Part shown: positions 1 through 8,620 of the stretch, in pieces
Position numbering within the stretch: position 1 is the first letter of the stretch
How the letters are laid out: each line of letters begins with the position of its first letter
NCBI GenBank assembly: GCA_030068525.1
Contig: JASJOS010000012.1
Location: 62,001 to 126,000, forward strand
Direction of reading: 5' to 3'
DNA: 64,000 nt
Origin: Xanthocytophaga flava
GTDB taxonomy: Bacteria; Bacteroidota; Bacteroidia; Cytophagales; 172606-1
Made by a program: the position numbers and the translations under genes
The notes under the pieces: model-generated
What the model saw: only the letters and a program-made list of their open reading frames with translations
What the model was told of the DNA's origin: nothing
Databases searched by the model: none

Positions 1-342
1 ATGGTCAACCATTACATCAAAGGGGCAATCTTTCTCAAAATCGTAGATTTGACGAAGCTGCTGAAAGGTGTTGGTGCTTTTATCAATGTAATGAAAAGCA
101 TATAATTCTTTACTTCTTCCATCCTTTTCCTCTTTACCTTCTTTCATTTCAGTTTCGGTGAGTATTATTAGATTTTCGCCATTCTTGTCTTCCCAGCTCA
201 ACGCCTGAATAAAGTTTCCTTTGTATTTTATCTTTTTGGCTGCAATATCTTTAACTGTTACATAATGAGTTTGAGGGGTTTGGGCATTGCATAAAAAAAT
301 AGTTGCCAGAAAGGCTATACTCACAACAAATAACTTTCTCAT
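1..342 (-). CDS. Secreted hypothetical protein, 3' part cut by window edge
   Basis: The ATG (reverse strand) is at 342 and the frame runs open to base 1, so only the N-terminal 114 residues are present. The start has a clear Sec signal peptide (MRKLFVVSIAFLATIFLCNAQ), so the product is exported. The following part is rich in lysine and glutamate, with the segment YDFEKDCPFDVMVDH. From memory this resembles a family of secreted Bacteroidota proteins annotated 'M949_RS01915 family surface polysaccharide biosynthesis', but the diagnostic C-terminal part lies outside the window. The reading frame is certain; the family is a tentative impression. Confidence 0.6.
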   Translation of the reverse strand, partial: MRKLFVVSIAFLATIFLCNAQTPQTHYVTVKDIAAKKIKYKGNFIQALSWEDKNGENLIILTETEMKEGKEEKDGRSKELYAFHYIDKSTNTFQQLRQIYDFEKDCPFDVMVDH

Positions 343-399
343 AAATGGAAATAAAGTAGAATGATAAAACAGCGTAAAAATACAAGAATGCATATAATA

Positions 400-433
400 A
401 AAAACACCACTCCTTTTCAGAAATGGTGTTTTT
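400..433 (-). terminator. Rho-independent terminator after the YbjN-like gene
   Basis: Arms 400-409 and 424-433 (AAAAACACCA / TGGTGTTTTT) pair over 10 bp around a 14-nt loop. Read on the minus strand the hairpin ends in a run of T, just downstream of the stop codon at 457. Confidence 0.6.
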
Positions 434-456
434 AAAAAACTAAGTTATATTAAAAA

Positions 457-918
457 TTAGTTCGACCAATTTGGAAATGTGTTTTTCAGATCATCATCCA
501 GCAAGTCAGCCCAATATTCCAGATCGGCTATACAAGTTGCCAGTTCGTGATAATCCATACCCCGAATATCCCGTTCATAGGTCGCATATACCCAGTTGCT
601 GTTTGGCATGATAGTAAGCTTCACCCCTAGTTTTGAGTCGTTCAATTCTAGTAGATGGCGATAAAATTTCAGTAGATCATTGGCAGGAATTTGCATTAAT
701 GCAGAGAAAATGCGCAGATAATCACGGGAGGTTCCGTTTTCAAAACGAATAGTCTGAATAAAGATATCAATATAGGCTGATCCGATACGCCAGCGCCAGG
801 TTTTCTTTTCCGAATTAAATACCTGTTCGCGTGTCAAGCCAACAGATTCTGCATATTGATGGATCATTTCAGTAACCTTCTCTACTTGAGGGCTAACAGA
901 TTGCGGATTTGCACTCAT
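457..918 (-). CDS. YbjN domain-containing protein
   Basis: A 153-residue cytoplasmic protein with no signal peptide. The middle (residues about 40-130) has the alternating strand/helix pattern of the YbjN / type III secretion chaperone-like fold: a hydrophobic strand after a WRW motif, a segment ending in LKFYRHLLELND where a long helix starts, and a C-terminal acidic helix (ADLLDDDLKNTFPNW). YbjN-like proteins are linked to stress responses and motility in Proteobacteria, but the role in Bacteroidota is not established. The gene is monocistronic with its own terminator. The fold assignment rests on sequence pattern only. Confidence 0.55.
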   Translation of the reverse strand: MSANPQSVSPQVEKVTEMIHQYAESVGLTREQVFNSEKKTWRWRIGSAYIDIFIQTIRFENGTSRDYLRIFSALMQIPANDLLKFYRHLLELNDSKLGVKLTIMPNSNWVYATYERDIRGMDYHELATCIADLEYWADLLDDDLKNTFPNWSN

Positions 919-1301
919 AAGTTTAATAGTTAAAGTATGAATAATGGGTTTGGCTTAGTAATATTCTGGTGTTTGCTACCCTTGTACGGATAAGTAGTAT
1001 TGAAAGTATGAATCTATCATTTTTTATTTTTTCAGTATGATTTTTTTAATCATTTTCTATTCATTAGTTGGCAACAAGAGAAAAAGTAAACAGATTGAAA
1101 ATCATATTAATGTATTTCTATCTTTGTGCCTTTATATAAAGAAACAGCTTTACAGTAAACTGAAAAATAAAACTTCGCTTTTCTTTCTAAATGATTATTG
1201 TTTAGATTCGCGCCGAGACTTTCCAGTAAAGCTTCACTCCATTTGATATAGTTTTGTAATTCTTAATCCATCAGTTGTAACCTTTAACTAGTTATTCAAT
1301 A
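919..1301. other. Divergent intergenic region with sucC promoter
   Basis: A 383-bp AT-rich gap between the divergent YbjN-like gene and sucC. It holds a likely sucC promoter at 1095-1126. A 69-codon open frame at 1037-1246 is lysine- and leucine-rich, overlaps that promoter, and looks like chance. Nothing else was recognised. Confidence 0.6.
1095..1126 (+). promoter_or_regulatory. Bacteroidota-type sigma promoter for sucC
   Basis: The -7 element TATCTTTG (1119-1126) matches TAnnTTTG exactly, and a TTG lies at 1095-1097 with a 21-nt spacer, as in Bacteroidota housekeeping promoters. Transcription would start near 1132, giving an untranslated leader of about 170 nt before sucC. No transcript data are available. 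Confidence 0.45.
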
Positions 1302-2498
1302 ATGAACATTCACGAATATCAAGGCAAAGACATTCTGAAAAGTTACGGCGTTCGTGTTCAGGAAGGTATTGTTGTCAATACTCCTGATGAGGCTGTAGAA
1401 GCAGCACGTCAGTTGCACGAAAAAACCGGCACTAATTTCTATGTAGTAAAAGCCCAGATCCACGCTGGTGGACGCGGAAAAGGAGGCGGAGTGAAAGTGG
1501 CTAAAAATTTTGAAGAGGTACGTGAGAAAGCCAAAAATATTCTGGGAATGCAGCTGATTACTCATCAGACAGGCCCTGAAGGAAAAAAAGTACATAAAGT
1601 GTTGATTGCTCAAGATGTATACTATCCAGGTCCGTCAGAACCGAAAGAATATTATCTGAGTATTCTTTTAGATCGTGGTAAGTCTTGCAATGTAATTATG
1701 GCAAGTACTGAGGGTGGTATGGATATAGAAGAAGTAGCAGAGCATCACCCTGATAAAATCGTAAAAGAATGGATTGACCCGGTAATCGGTCTGCAACCAT
1801 TCCAGGCACGTAAAGTAGCCTTTGGTTTAGGGCTTGAAGGCGAAGCATTCAAAGAGATGGTAAAATTCATCACTGCTTTGTACCGTGCATATGTAGAAAC
1901 AGATTCTTCTATGTTTGAAATCAACCCAGTGTTGAAAACTTCAGACAACAAGATATTGGCTGTAGATGCAAAAGTAAACCTGGACGACAACGCATTGTAT
2001 CGTCATACAAACTATGCAGATTTGCGTGACCTGAATGAAGAAGATCCTCTGGAAATTGAAGCTAGCCAATCAGGTCTGAATTACGTGAAACTGGATGGTA
2101 ATGTGGGTTGTATGGTAAATGGTGCGGGTCTGGCAATGGCTACTATGGATATTATCAAATTATCAGGTGGCGAACCTGCCAACTTCCTTGATGTAGGTGG
2201 TGGAGCGAATGCACAAACAGTAGAAGCCGGATTCCGTATCATCCTGAAAGATCCAAATGTAAAAGCTATCTTGATCAACATCTTTGGTGGTATCGTTCGT
2301 TGTGATCGTGTTGCCAATGGTGTGGTTGAAGCTTACAAGAAAATTGGAGATATTAAAGTACCTATCATTGTTCGTCTGCAAGGAACCAACGCTGAAGAAG
2401 GTGCCCGTATCATTGATGAATCAGGTCTGAAAGTATTCTCTGCTGTTCAGTTAAAAGATGCAGCAGCAAGAGTAACAGATGTGCTCAAGACTGTATAA
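1302..2498 (+). CDS. sucC: Succinyl-CoA synthetase (ADP-forming) beta subunit
   Basis: This TCA-cycle subunit carries the nucleotide-binding ATP-grasp domain and, with the alpha subunit SucD, converts succinyl-CoA, ADP and phosphate to succinate, CoA and ATP in the cytoplasm. The 398 residues match the usual family length. The start [17 protein letters not shown] is the canonical SucC N-terminus; the glycine-rich ATP-grasp loop [12 protein letters not shown] is near residue 50, and NFLDVGGGA (about 295) and [10 protein letters not shown] (about 328) in the C-terminal CoA-ligase domain are conserved. No sucD lies next to it, so the two subunits are encoded apart here. A strong terminator follows directly. 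Confidence 0.97.
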   Translation: MNIHEYQGKDILKSYGVRVQEGIVVNTPDEAVEAARQLHEKTGTNFYVVKAQIHAGGRGKGGGVKVAKNFEEVREKAKNILGMQLITHQTGPEGKKVHKVLIAQDVYYPGPSEPKEYYLSILLDRGKSCNVIMASTEGGMDIEEVAEHHPDKIVKEWIDPVIGLQPFQARKVAFGLGLEGEAFKEMVKFITALYRAYVETDSSMFEINPVLKTSDNKILAVDAKVNLDDNALYRHTNYADLRDLNEEDPLEIEASQSGLNYVKLDGNVGCMVNGAGLAMATMDIIKLSGGEPANFLDVGGGANAQTVEAGFRIILKDPNVKAILINIFGGIVRCDRVANGVVEAYKKIGDIKVPIIVRLQGTNAEEGARIIDESGLKVFSAVQLKDAAARVTDVLKTV

Positions 2499-2517
2499 TC
2501 ATACTAATAATACCAAA

Positions 2518-2554
2518 ACAGAAAGCCTCTTATCATAAGAGGCTTTCTGTTTTT
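2518..2554 (+). terminator. Rho-independent terminator of sucC
   Basis: Arms 2518-2532 and 2536-2550 are perfectly complementary over 15 bp with a 3-nt loop, followed by five T (2550-2554). It starts 19 bp after the sucC stop codon. Confidence 0.9.
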
Positions 2555-3181
2555 ATACAGGTGTCCACTAATTTTGGATAGAGACTTGTCTGTCCAAGCC
2601 AATGTGTACTAGCCTTACAACGGATCTTGCATTTAACCCACTATTACAGGACCTCATAGTTAAAGTTTAGTTAAGCATTATTCACTACAGATATATTAGT
2701 GCAGTAAATTCCGCTCCCTTTCTCTTATTGCGATGAATTCTGATCAAATTTTGTTTTTGCGGTGAACTATGCGCAAGACGAAAAAGTGATCGGAGTTCCG
2801 GTCAAAAACGTTTTTGACGTGAGTTATGCGCAAACAAAAAAATGATTGGAACTCTGGTCAAAAGCAAAATAGATTAGAGTTATACGAAATTCCTCGGCCA
2901 ACCAGCAAGCCTGCTTTGCCTTCACAAAGTTGTCTTTTGCAATGAACTATGCGCAGACTGGAAAAGTGACCATAACTCTACTCAAAAATTCAAATGATTG
3001 GATTATAAAAAAGTTCTTTACGGATTGATTGCCCAATTCTGCCTTCACTAAAAAACTTTTGTATAGAAGCACCTCTTACTACTGATGGATATGTGCATTG
3101 CAGCATAAATTTTCACAAATGCTTCTTTTAATTTGGATCAATTCTAAACAAAGAACATATTGCAGATATTTTTGATGATAT
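2555..3181. other. Non-coding region carrying degenerate repeats
   Basis: About 630 bp without a plausible gene between the sucC terminator and the DUF3325-like gene. The centre (2715-2990) holds three copies of a roughly 45-nt repeat described separately. An exact TAnnTTTG element (TATTTTTG, 3167-3174) sits 7 nt before the next start codon, but no TTG is at the right distance. The segment near 2562-2585 superficially resembles an insertion-sequence end, but no partner end or transposase is present. Confidence 0.55.
2763..2987 (+). repeat. Three copies of a dispersed quasi-palindromic repeat (patch 1)
   Basis: Each unit is a 13-mer of type TGAACTATGCGCA followed after 10-11 nt by an 18-nt quasi-palindrome of type TGATCGGAGTTCCGGTCA and then a run of A. 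Copies: 13-mers at 2763-2775, 2820-2832 and 2943-2955, with 18-mers at 2787-2804, 2843-2860 and 2967-2984. The first 18-mer can fold into an 8-bp stem with one G-U pair; the second keeps pairing through G-U wobbles; the third is decayed. The same unit occurs near 63.5 kb. The constant spacing shows the two motifs belong together. Confidence 0.8.
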
Positions 3182-3433
3182 ATGTTAACACTCATTCTAT
3201 TTAGCCTCGGTATCTGGATACAATACTCTGGTTCCCGTTATTATCCTTCAACATTTTACAAAATTTCAATTCCTGGCTTCATAAGCTGGATATTTATTGT
3301 ACTAGGAACAAGCAACTGGGTTTGGCAATGGGGATGGATAAGTGGATTGATTGCAAGTCTATTAGTTTACAGTTGTATTCTTTCTCTGATGCAACTACTA
3401 TGTCACTTAGTAAATAAGCTATCTCATTCATGA
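3182..3433 (+). CDS. Small three-helix membrane protein, DUF3325-like
   Basis: An 83-residue, almost wholly hydrophobic protein with about three membrane helices (near 1-12, 28-50 and 55-78). The pattern of a SxRYYP segment after helix 1, a central hydrophobic block and a WGWISG turn before the last helix resembles DUF3325. That family sits beside DUF3649 and PepSY membrane proteins in siderophore and iron-uptake loci, and the next two genes fit this order. Its stop overlaps the next start by ATGA (3430-3433), so the two are probably translationally coupled. The molecular role is unknown; the family call comes mainly from gene order. Confidence 0.55.
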   Translation: MLTLILFSLGIWIQYSGSRYYPSTFYKISIPGFISWIFIVLGTSNWVWQWGWISGLIASLLVYSCILSLMQLLCHLVNKLSHS

Positions 3434-3723
3434 TTTTCCATATGCCAGCAAAAAAAGAATATCTGACGACACCCGGACAACGGACATTAAAAATATCAGC
3501 AGCGGTATTGGGTGGATATTTTGTTTCCATCACCTTTCATCTTTTTCTAGCCACCCTATTACCCAATAGAGATATAGTAATGCTTACAGCCACATTTACT
3601 CTCTTTCTGCTATGGGGTATTTTGATGATTGTCCCTTTTCTGGCACAAAATGGCTGGAAAATATGGGGAGTCTATCTTTTGCTTATCTGTATCTTTTCAA
3701 GTATAACCTTTTGGCTTCGTTAA
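3430..3723 (+). CDS. Small membrane protein, DUF3649-like (iron-uptake associated)
   Basis: 97 residues with three predicted membrane helices (about 22-42, 50-70 and 75-95) after a short charged N-terminus (PAKKEYLTTPGQR). The arrangement GGYFVSITFHLFLATLLP, then a helix, then a GWKIWG turn is typical of the DUF3649 family encoded with PepSY proteins near TonB-dependent siderophore receptors. The start overlaps the upstream stop codon; an internal ATG four codons later (MPAKKEY) is an alternative. The PepSY gene begins 3 bp after the stop, so 3182-5316 is one operon. Its biochemical role is not known. Confidence 0.6.
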   Translation: MIFHMPAKKEYLTTPGQRTLKISAAVLGGYFVSITFHLFLATLLPNRDIVMLTATFTLFLLWGILMIVPFLAQNGWKIWGVYLLLICIFSSITFWLR

Positions 3724-3726
3724 CTT

Positions 3727-5316
3727 ATGAAATTCTCTGGTCTGCCTAACCGAGCTTACAACATTTTATTTCATACCCATACAGTTTCTGGAATTGTAAT
3801 CAGTGTAGCACTTTATATCATTTTCTTTGCAGGAGCTTTCACCCTATTTCGAGATGAAATTTACAGATGGGAAAATCCAGCAGCCCGACACTATACGGGT
3901 AAACCTATAGATTATGACACTACACTACAAAAAGTTAAAAGTGTCATTCCCAATTTTGACTGGAGTGATGACACGTATTTAACAACACCATCCTATACGC
4001 GTCCAGATATATGGGTAAGTGGGCATATTCAGACCGCCAGTCACCAGGAAGAACATTTTCGGGGAACCTATTCACCAGTCAACCAAGCGTTTAGCAAAGA
4101 ACTTAAAACCACTACTGGCGAAACTTTATACAGACTGCATTTCCTGGATCAACTGCCGAGCCTAGGTAGATACATAGCAGGGTTTGTGTCATTATTTTTT
4201 TTGTTTGCCACACTGACGGGCGTACTTATCCATTGGCGCAATATTGTTACCAAATTTTATGGTTTCTCGTTGAAAGGCTCCTGGAAGCAACTCTGGACAA
4301 ATGCCCATACAGTATTAGGAATCTTAGGATTACCTTTTCAACTGCTATATGCAATCACAGGTGCATTTTATATTTTATCCATTCTTATTCTATTGCCAAC
4401 AGTCCTCGTATTTTTTGGAGGGAATCAACAGAAAGTGATTAGTGCTATTCGTCCAAATGAAGGTATTGTATTGAAAGAAAATGCCCAGACTGTATCCAAC
4501 CATCTTTCGATCAATCAATTTGTAACAAAAGTACAATATGAATATCCTGGATTTGAGATCAACCTGATTGGCTTAAAGCACTATAAAAAGGAAGATGCAC
4601 ATATAACATTTATGTTAAAAGATGCACAAAGCTTTACAGGAGACGGACTGGTTTCGTACAGCTTAATAGATGGTAAAAAGTTAATAGAATCCATGCCTGG
4701 TAATAAAACCTATGTACAATCTGTATTATTCGGAATTGGCAGAATACATTTTGGCACCTTTGGAGGTATACTAGTAAAGATTATTTATTTCATCCTGGCA
4801 CTGTTAACCTGTTTTGTTCTGATTAGTGGGATTTTAATCTGGAAAGAGGCCCGCAACAAAAAAGAATATACAGACCAGCAAAAACGATTTCATCACAAAG
4901 TAACGATGTGGTATCTGGCTATTTGCTTTGGTTTATATCCAGCTATAGCACTTCTGTTTATTTCAGAACAACTTGTTCCGTTTCAACTGAGCAACAGAAT
5001 TACTATTGTTAATTCCCTGTTTTTTGGAGGCTGGTTAGCTATTTCTATTTGCAGCTACTTTTATAGAACGGAGTCCCGCTTAACACGTTTTACTTTGCTT
5101 ATGGGTGGTATACTCTCTTTAGTAGTACCCTTGTCTAATAGTATTGTAACAGGTGACTGGATTGGACAAGCACTTTCTACAAAGCAATATACTGTATTGG
5201 GAGTAGATTTGTTCTGGTTAGTTACTGGCATTGTAAGCTTGGGCATTTTTAGTTACCTACGTAAAACAGAAAAACGCAATAATCAACTAAAGCCTGTAAA
5301 AGAAATTGCCAGATGA
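3727..5316 (+). CDS. PepSY-associated TM helix domain protein
   Basis: 529 residues with several membrane segments: one at about 20-42 (SGIVISVALYIIFFAGAFTLF), others near 140-165, 190-240, 340-365 and a cluster of four from 395 to the end. Periplasmic parts with the RxHFLDQLP motif lie between them. This is the layout of PepSY_TM proteins, which in TonB-dependent iron-uptake loci are thought to help reduce ferric siderophores or remove iron from them at the inner membrane. The His residues in the first helices (HTHTVSG, HWRNIV, NAHTVLG, RIHFGTFGG) could bind haem. It is the last gene of the three-gene operon. No siderophore receptor lies in the window, so the iron link is inference. Confidence 0.8.
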   Translation: MKFSGLPNRAYNILFHTHTVSGIVISVALYIIFFAGAFTLFRDEIYRWENPAARHYTGKPIDYDTTLQKVKSVIPNFDWSDDTYLTTPSYTRPDIWVSGHIQTASHQEEHFRGTYSPVNQAFSKELKTTTGETLYRLHFLDQLPSLGRYIAGFVSLFFLFATLTGVLIHWRNIVTKFYGFSLKGSWKQLWTNAHTVLGILGLPFQLLYAITGAFYILSILILLPTVLVFFGGNQQKVISAIRPNEGIVLKENAQTVSNHLSINQFVTKVQYEYPGFEINLIGLKHYKKEDAHITFMLKDAQSFTGDGLVSYSLIDGKKLIESMPGNKTYVQSVLFGIGRIHFGTFGGILVKIIYFILALLTCFVLISGILIWKEARNKKEYTDQQKRFHHKVTMWYLAICFGLYPAIALLFISEQLVPFQLSNRITIVNSLFFGGWLAISICSYFYRTESRLTRFTLLMGGILSLVVPLSNSIVTGDWIGQALSTKQYTVLGVDLFWLVTGIVSLGIFSYLRKTEKRNNQLKPVKEIAR

Positions 5317-5369
5317 TATAAATTGGTTGTCTGTCGATCTTTTTTTCTATTCTCTATTTTTTTTACACG

Positions 5370-5421
5370 AACTTACCCTATGTCTGTAGTTTTTACTCTT
5401 GCTACAAACTTAGGGTAAGTT
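5370..5421 (+). repeat. Long inverted repeat between PepSY and AraC genes
   Basis: Arms 5370-5389 and 5402-5421 pair over 20 positions with two mismatches around a 12-nt loop. The outer 11 bp (AACTTACCCTA) are perfect. Neither strand has a T-run after the hairpin, so it is not a standard terminator. It could be an operator for the AraC-type gene that follows, or an mRNA 3'-end stabiliser for the PepSY operon. Confidence 0.6.
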
Positions 5422-5499
5422 AGTATAAAATACCATCTGTTTTTTGTAAATTCCAGGCAAAAACCCCACAAGTAATACTTACTCAAATCAAACTGCTCT

Positions 5500-6645
5500 T
5501 TGGATAGTATACTTTACACTCTTACATGTGGTAGTGTATTTCTGCTTTCTTTTCTGGCACTTATGAATCCCAGAAAGGTCAATATACTTGCGAACTTCTG
5601 GCTTGGGATATTATTATTTTCTTTCGGATGTACACTTCTGGACCGCCCTTTTTTACATTTTAATACCTATGTGCAGTACCCTAATCTGATTGGTGTTTCA
5701 GAACTTCTAAGTTTTGCCATGGCACCTTCCCTATATCTTAGTGTAGTCTACTTTACCTCTCCTGGAAGAAAATTGACCAAAACAGATTTTTTACACTTTA
5801 TCCCCTGGTTGTTATTTCTGTTACACCAACTTCCCTTTTTGTTTCAAAGCGCCGATACAAAACTGTACTTATTAACTCACCCTTCACCTATTCCTCCTAA
5901 TCCATATTTTGGATTGGTAATGTTTTATATTATAAAGATACAGGTGGTAGTTTATTGGATTTTAGCATACAGAAAATTACTAAAGCATCAGAAGAATATA
6001 CAGTTGATAGCATCAACTACTGAATATATTAATTTGAAATGGCTTAAAAACTTCTTATTCATATTGGCATGTATGGTACTGTTATGGTTTAATGAAGAAT
6101 TTTTCAAGATTTCAATCATATCGACCTTAACCCCTTTGGGGTATGTGCTTTCGACCTACTTCATCGTATATTTTTCATTGCGACAAGAAGAAATATTTCC
6201 TTATCCACCTAAGGACCAAGTATACATTAATGAAATTATCCTGGAATCAGAGCAGCCTGTCATTAATAAAACCCAACGTCTTTCATCCGAAAAACTGGAA
6301 CAATTAAAAATCGAACTACACTATCGGATGCAGGCAGAAAAACTATTCCTCGATTCAGATCTGGACTTGCCAGATTTAGCCTCAAAAATGAATATTACCT
6401 CCCATGAACTATCCTTTGTCCTCAATGAAGGATTTGGTACTAACTTCTATCAGTTTATTAATACATATAGAGTAGAGGAAGCTAAAACTTTATTGCTATC
6501 AGAGAAACATCATCACTTAAATATGTTAGGCATAGCATATGAAGCAGGTTTTAGTTCAAAAACCACATTTAATACCTACTTCAAAAAAACTACTGGTCTC
6601 TCCCCTTCCCAATATCAGGCTACTGTAAAGAAGCAGATTCAGTAA
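5500..6645 (+). CDS. AraC-family transcriptional regulator with membrane sensor domain
   Basis: 381 residues. The first 230 form about seven membrane helices; residues about 285-378 form a two-helix-turn-helix AraC domain, with LDLPDLASKMNITSHELSFVLNEGFG as the first helix-turn-helix region and IAYEAGFSSKTTFNTYFKKTTGLSPSQYQ as the conserved second motif. Such 7TM-AraC fusions are common in Bacteroidota and bind DNA while membrane-anchored. The start used is TTG at 5500, because the first membrane helix begins at once and no ATG lies upstream in frame; the next ATG would remove that helix. It follows the PepSY operon and may regulate it (inference). Confidence 0.85.
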   Translation: MDSILYTLTCGSVFLLSFLALMNPRKVNILANFWLGILLFSFGCTLLDRPFLHFNTYVQYPNLIGVSELLSFAMAPSLYLSVVYFTSPGRKLTKTDFLHFIPWLLFLLHQLPFLFQSADTKLYLLTHPSPIPPNPYFGLVMFYIIKIQVVVYWILAYRKLLKHQKNIQLIASTTEYINLKWLKNFLFILACMVLLWFNEEFFKISIISTLTPLGYVLSTYFIVYFSLRQEEIFPYPPKDQVYINEIILESEQPVINKTQRLSSEKLEQLKIELHYRMQAEKLFLDSDLDLPDLASKMNITSHELSFVLNEGFGTNFYQFINTYRVEEAKTLLLSEKHHHLNMLGIAYEAGFSSKTTFNTYFKKTTGLSPSQYQATVKKQIQ

Positions 6646-6704
6646 GAGATTATATAGTATAAATTCTACCTGTAAAACCGTTATGAAATAATCTAGGCCA
6701 TCCT

Positions 6705-7688
6705 TTAAATGGTTTCCAGAAAAGATTTCAAAAAGGTCGCTTCAATCTGAATATGAGGAATGTGTCCTACGTTATCAAATTCAATTAGTTTGCAGTTAGG
6801 GATTTTTTTGGCGGTTTCTTTACCCAACACCTGATACTGTCCATGTTTAGCCTTCTCTGAATCAGAGATAAATCCTTTTCCTACAATCGTTCGATCTTCT
6901 TTACCAATGAATAAAACCACTGGAACTTTTAACTGGCTAAATTCATAACATACAGGTTGTTCATAAATCATCATATACGTAAGAGCAGCAACTTTGGCAT
7001 ACCTTGGAAAATCAGCACTTCCGGTTACACCTGCACCTATTTCGACCAAATAGTCGTAAGCAGGTTTCCATTCAGGGAAATAAGAGTTCTGATAATATTT
7101 TTTTACACTTTCTGCCGTAGTTTTTAGTTCCTTCTGATACTCTTCTTCTGCTGTCATATAGGGTACAAAGGTTCTGTAATCTTCTAGTCCTATAGGGTTT
7201 TCCAGAACCAACTTCTCTACCTTATCAGGATACATAAGCGCAAAACGGGTAGCCAACATCCCTCCCATAGAATGTCCCATCACTGTCACTTTTTCAATTC
7301 CCAATGTATCCAGAAGCTTTTTGTTATTTGTAGCCAGTTGATGAAAGCTATAATGAATGAATGCTTTGGATGATTTTCCAAAACCTATCTGGTCTGGGAC
7401 CACTATCCGAAACCCTTTTCCAATCAAAGCTTTTATCACACCAGTCCAGTAATACCCGCCAAAATTCTTCCCATGAAAAAGTATTACTGTACGACCATTT
7501 GCCTTTACAATAGGCTTGATATCCATATACGCCATTCGCAGGTCCTGATCTTCTATTTTCAAGAGAAGGAACTTTACCGGATAAGGATAAGGTACATTTT
7601 CCAATGTAACAGATAAGGTATCCGATTGAGCAGATACAACAAATACACTATTTATTAATGCAAACAGTGCAAACATCATTTTTTTCAT
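6705..7688 (-). CDS. Secreted alpha/beta hydrolase
   Basis: 327 residues from the ATG at 7688, where a Sec signal peptide begins (MKKMMFALFALINSVFVVSAQ); an upstream in-frame start at 7754 would bury it. The alpha/beta-hydrolase features are present: the oxyanion-hole segment LFHGKNFGG, the nucleophile elbow GHSMGG with Ser about 140, the acid in IGKEDRTIVG, and the catalytic His in NVGHIPH. Esterase, lipase or haloalkane-type activity is possible; the substrate cannot be told. It acts in the periplasm or outside. It is convergent with the AraC-type gene and has no partner gene. Confidence 0.85.
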   Translation of the reverse strand: MKKMMFALFALINSVFVVSAQSDTLSVTLENVPYPYPVKFLLLKIEDQDLRMAYMDIKPIVKANGRTVILFHGKNFGGYYWTGVIKALIGKGFRIVVPDQIGFGKSSKAFIHYSFHQLATNNKKLLDTLGIEKVTVMGHSMGGMLATRFALMYPDKVEKLVLENPIGLEDYRTFVPYMTAEEEYQKELKTTAESVKKYYQNSYFPEWKPAYDYLVEIGAGVTGSADFPRYAKVAALTYMMIYEQPVCYEFSQLKVPVVLFIGKEDRTIVGKGFISDSEKAKHGQYQVLGKETAKKIPNCKLIEFDNVGHIPHIQIEATFLKSFLETI

Positions 7689-7952
7689 AGCAGAATAAGG
7701 CTCACAGATAATACACAAAAAAGTGCAATACAAATTATCAAAAGAATGAATCAAGAATGGAAGTAAGAATAACTAATTTTACCCATCATTTTTAATGTCA
7801 ATCATTTCTTCGAAATTTGGCTAAAAAACAATACCTGATAAATCAAATTACTTATCTGTTATCAAATAAATAAAGTGAAGACCAGCAATCACTCAAAAAA
7901 ACGGGGCGTACCGAAAAGCCTTATGAGTAGGACTATTTAGTAAACCCAGATT

Positions 7953-8543
7953 ATGAGTACAAAATTTTTCCAGACCAACAGTTATTTTATTGACGAAAAA
8001 TTAAATTTCTTAAAATTCGAAAACGAGTACAAAGTATTTGACGAATCAGGTTCATCAACAGGAGCCGTTTTACAAAAAATTTCTTTTGGACAAAAACTAC
8101 TGCGCCTCTTAGTAAACAAAGCCATGCTCCCTTTCAAGCTTGATTTTGTTAATGTTGATAATGTAGTAGAAGCTTCATTGTCAAGAGGATGGACTTTTTT
8201 TATGTCTAAACTAACAGTAACAGACGGTACAGGCACCAGCATTGCTACTATCAAACAAAAGTTCAAGTTTTTCAAACCTACCTTTCGTATCTTTGATTCA
8301 ACCGAAACACAGATAGCTGAAATTACCGGCGACTGGAAGGCATGGAATTTCAGCATCAAAGATATGAATGGCAATGAAATCGGAATTATCAGCAAAAAAT
8401 GGGGAGGATTAGCCAAAGAAGTATTTACCAGTGCAGATAAATACAATGTCAGCATTACTGTACCATTGAAAAACGAAGATCACAAAAAAGCAATCCTATC
8501 TTGTGCTATTGCCATTGATATGATTTTGAAAGAAACAAAATAG
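7953..8543 (+). CDS. LURP-one / phospholipid scramblase-related protein
   Basis: A 196-residue soluble protein with no signal peptide. It shows repeated beta-strands separated by short polar turns (for example LTVTDGTGTSIATIKQKFKFFKPTFRIFDSTETQIAEITGDWK), the tubby-like 12-strand barrel pattern of the LURP-one/scramblase superfamily: strand, 'D.....' turn, strand, ending in a hydrophobic C-terminal helix (ILSCAIAIDMILKE). Bacterial members have no settled function; lipid binding is suspected. It lies upstream of the ATP-grasp gene with a 77-bp gap that holds a weak hairpin, so co-transcription is uncertain. Confidence 0.65.
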   Translation: MSTKFFQTNSYFIDEKLNFLKFENEYKVFDESGSSTGAVLQKISFGQKLLRLLVNKAMLPFKLDFVNVDNVVEASLSRGWTFFMSKLTVTDGTGTSIATIKQKFKFFKPTFRIFDSTETQIAEITGDWKAWNFSIKDMNGNEIGIISKKWGGLAKEVFTSADKYNVSITVPLKNEDHKKAILSCAIAIDMILKETK

Positions 8544-8551
8544 CCTCTTGT

Positions 8552-8572
8552 ATGGCAGGATAAACCTGCCAT
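8552..8572 (+). terminator. Possible weak terminator hairpin
   Basis: Arms 8552-8559 (ATGGCAGG) and 8565-8572 (CCTGCCAT) pair perfectly around a 5-nt loop, 8 bp after the scramblase-like stop codon. There is no T-run, so read-through into the ATP-grasp gene is likely. Confidence 0.35.
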
Positions 8573-8620
8573 GCTTATCTTCAATTTAGCTCACACTCTC
8601 ATTGCCAATAACAACAATTT

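Noticed and set aside
1037..1246. Open frame of 69 codons upstream of sucC
   Set aside because: Low-complexity Lys/Leu/Phe composition, overlaps the likely sucC promoter, no recognisable motif.
2562..2585. Sequence resembling an insertion-sequence end (TGTCCACTAATTTTGGATAG)
   Set aside because: No complementary end, target duplication or transposase fragment was found in the gap.
2763..2987. Possible CRISPR array
   Set aside because: The repeats are degenerate, the units are of unequal distance (57 and 123 bp) and no cas gene is in the window.
7982..8455. Open frame of 157 codons antisense to the scramblase-like gene
   Set aside because: It lies fully inside the real gene on the other strand and shows no protein-like motif.
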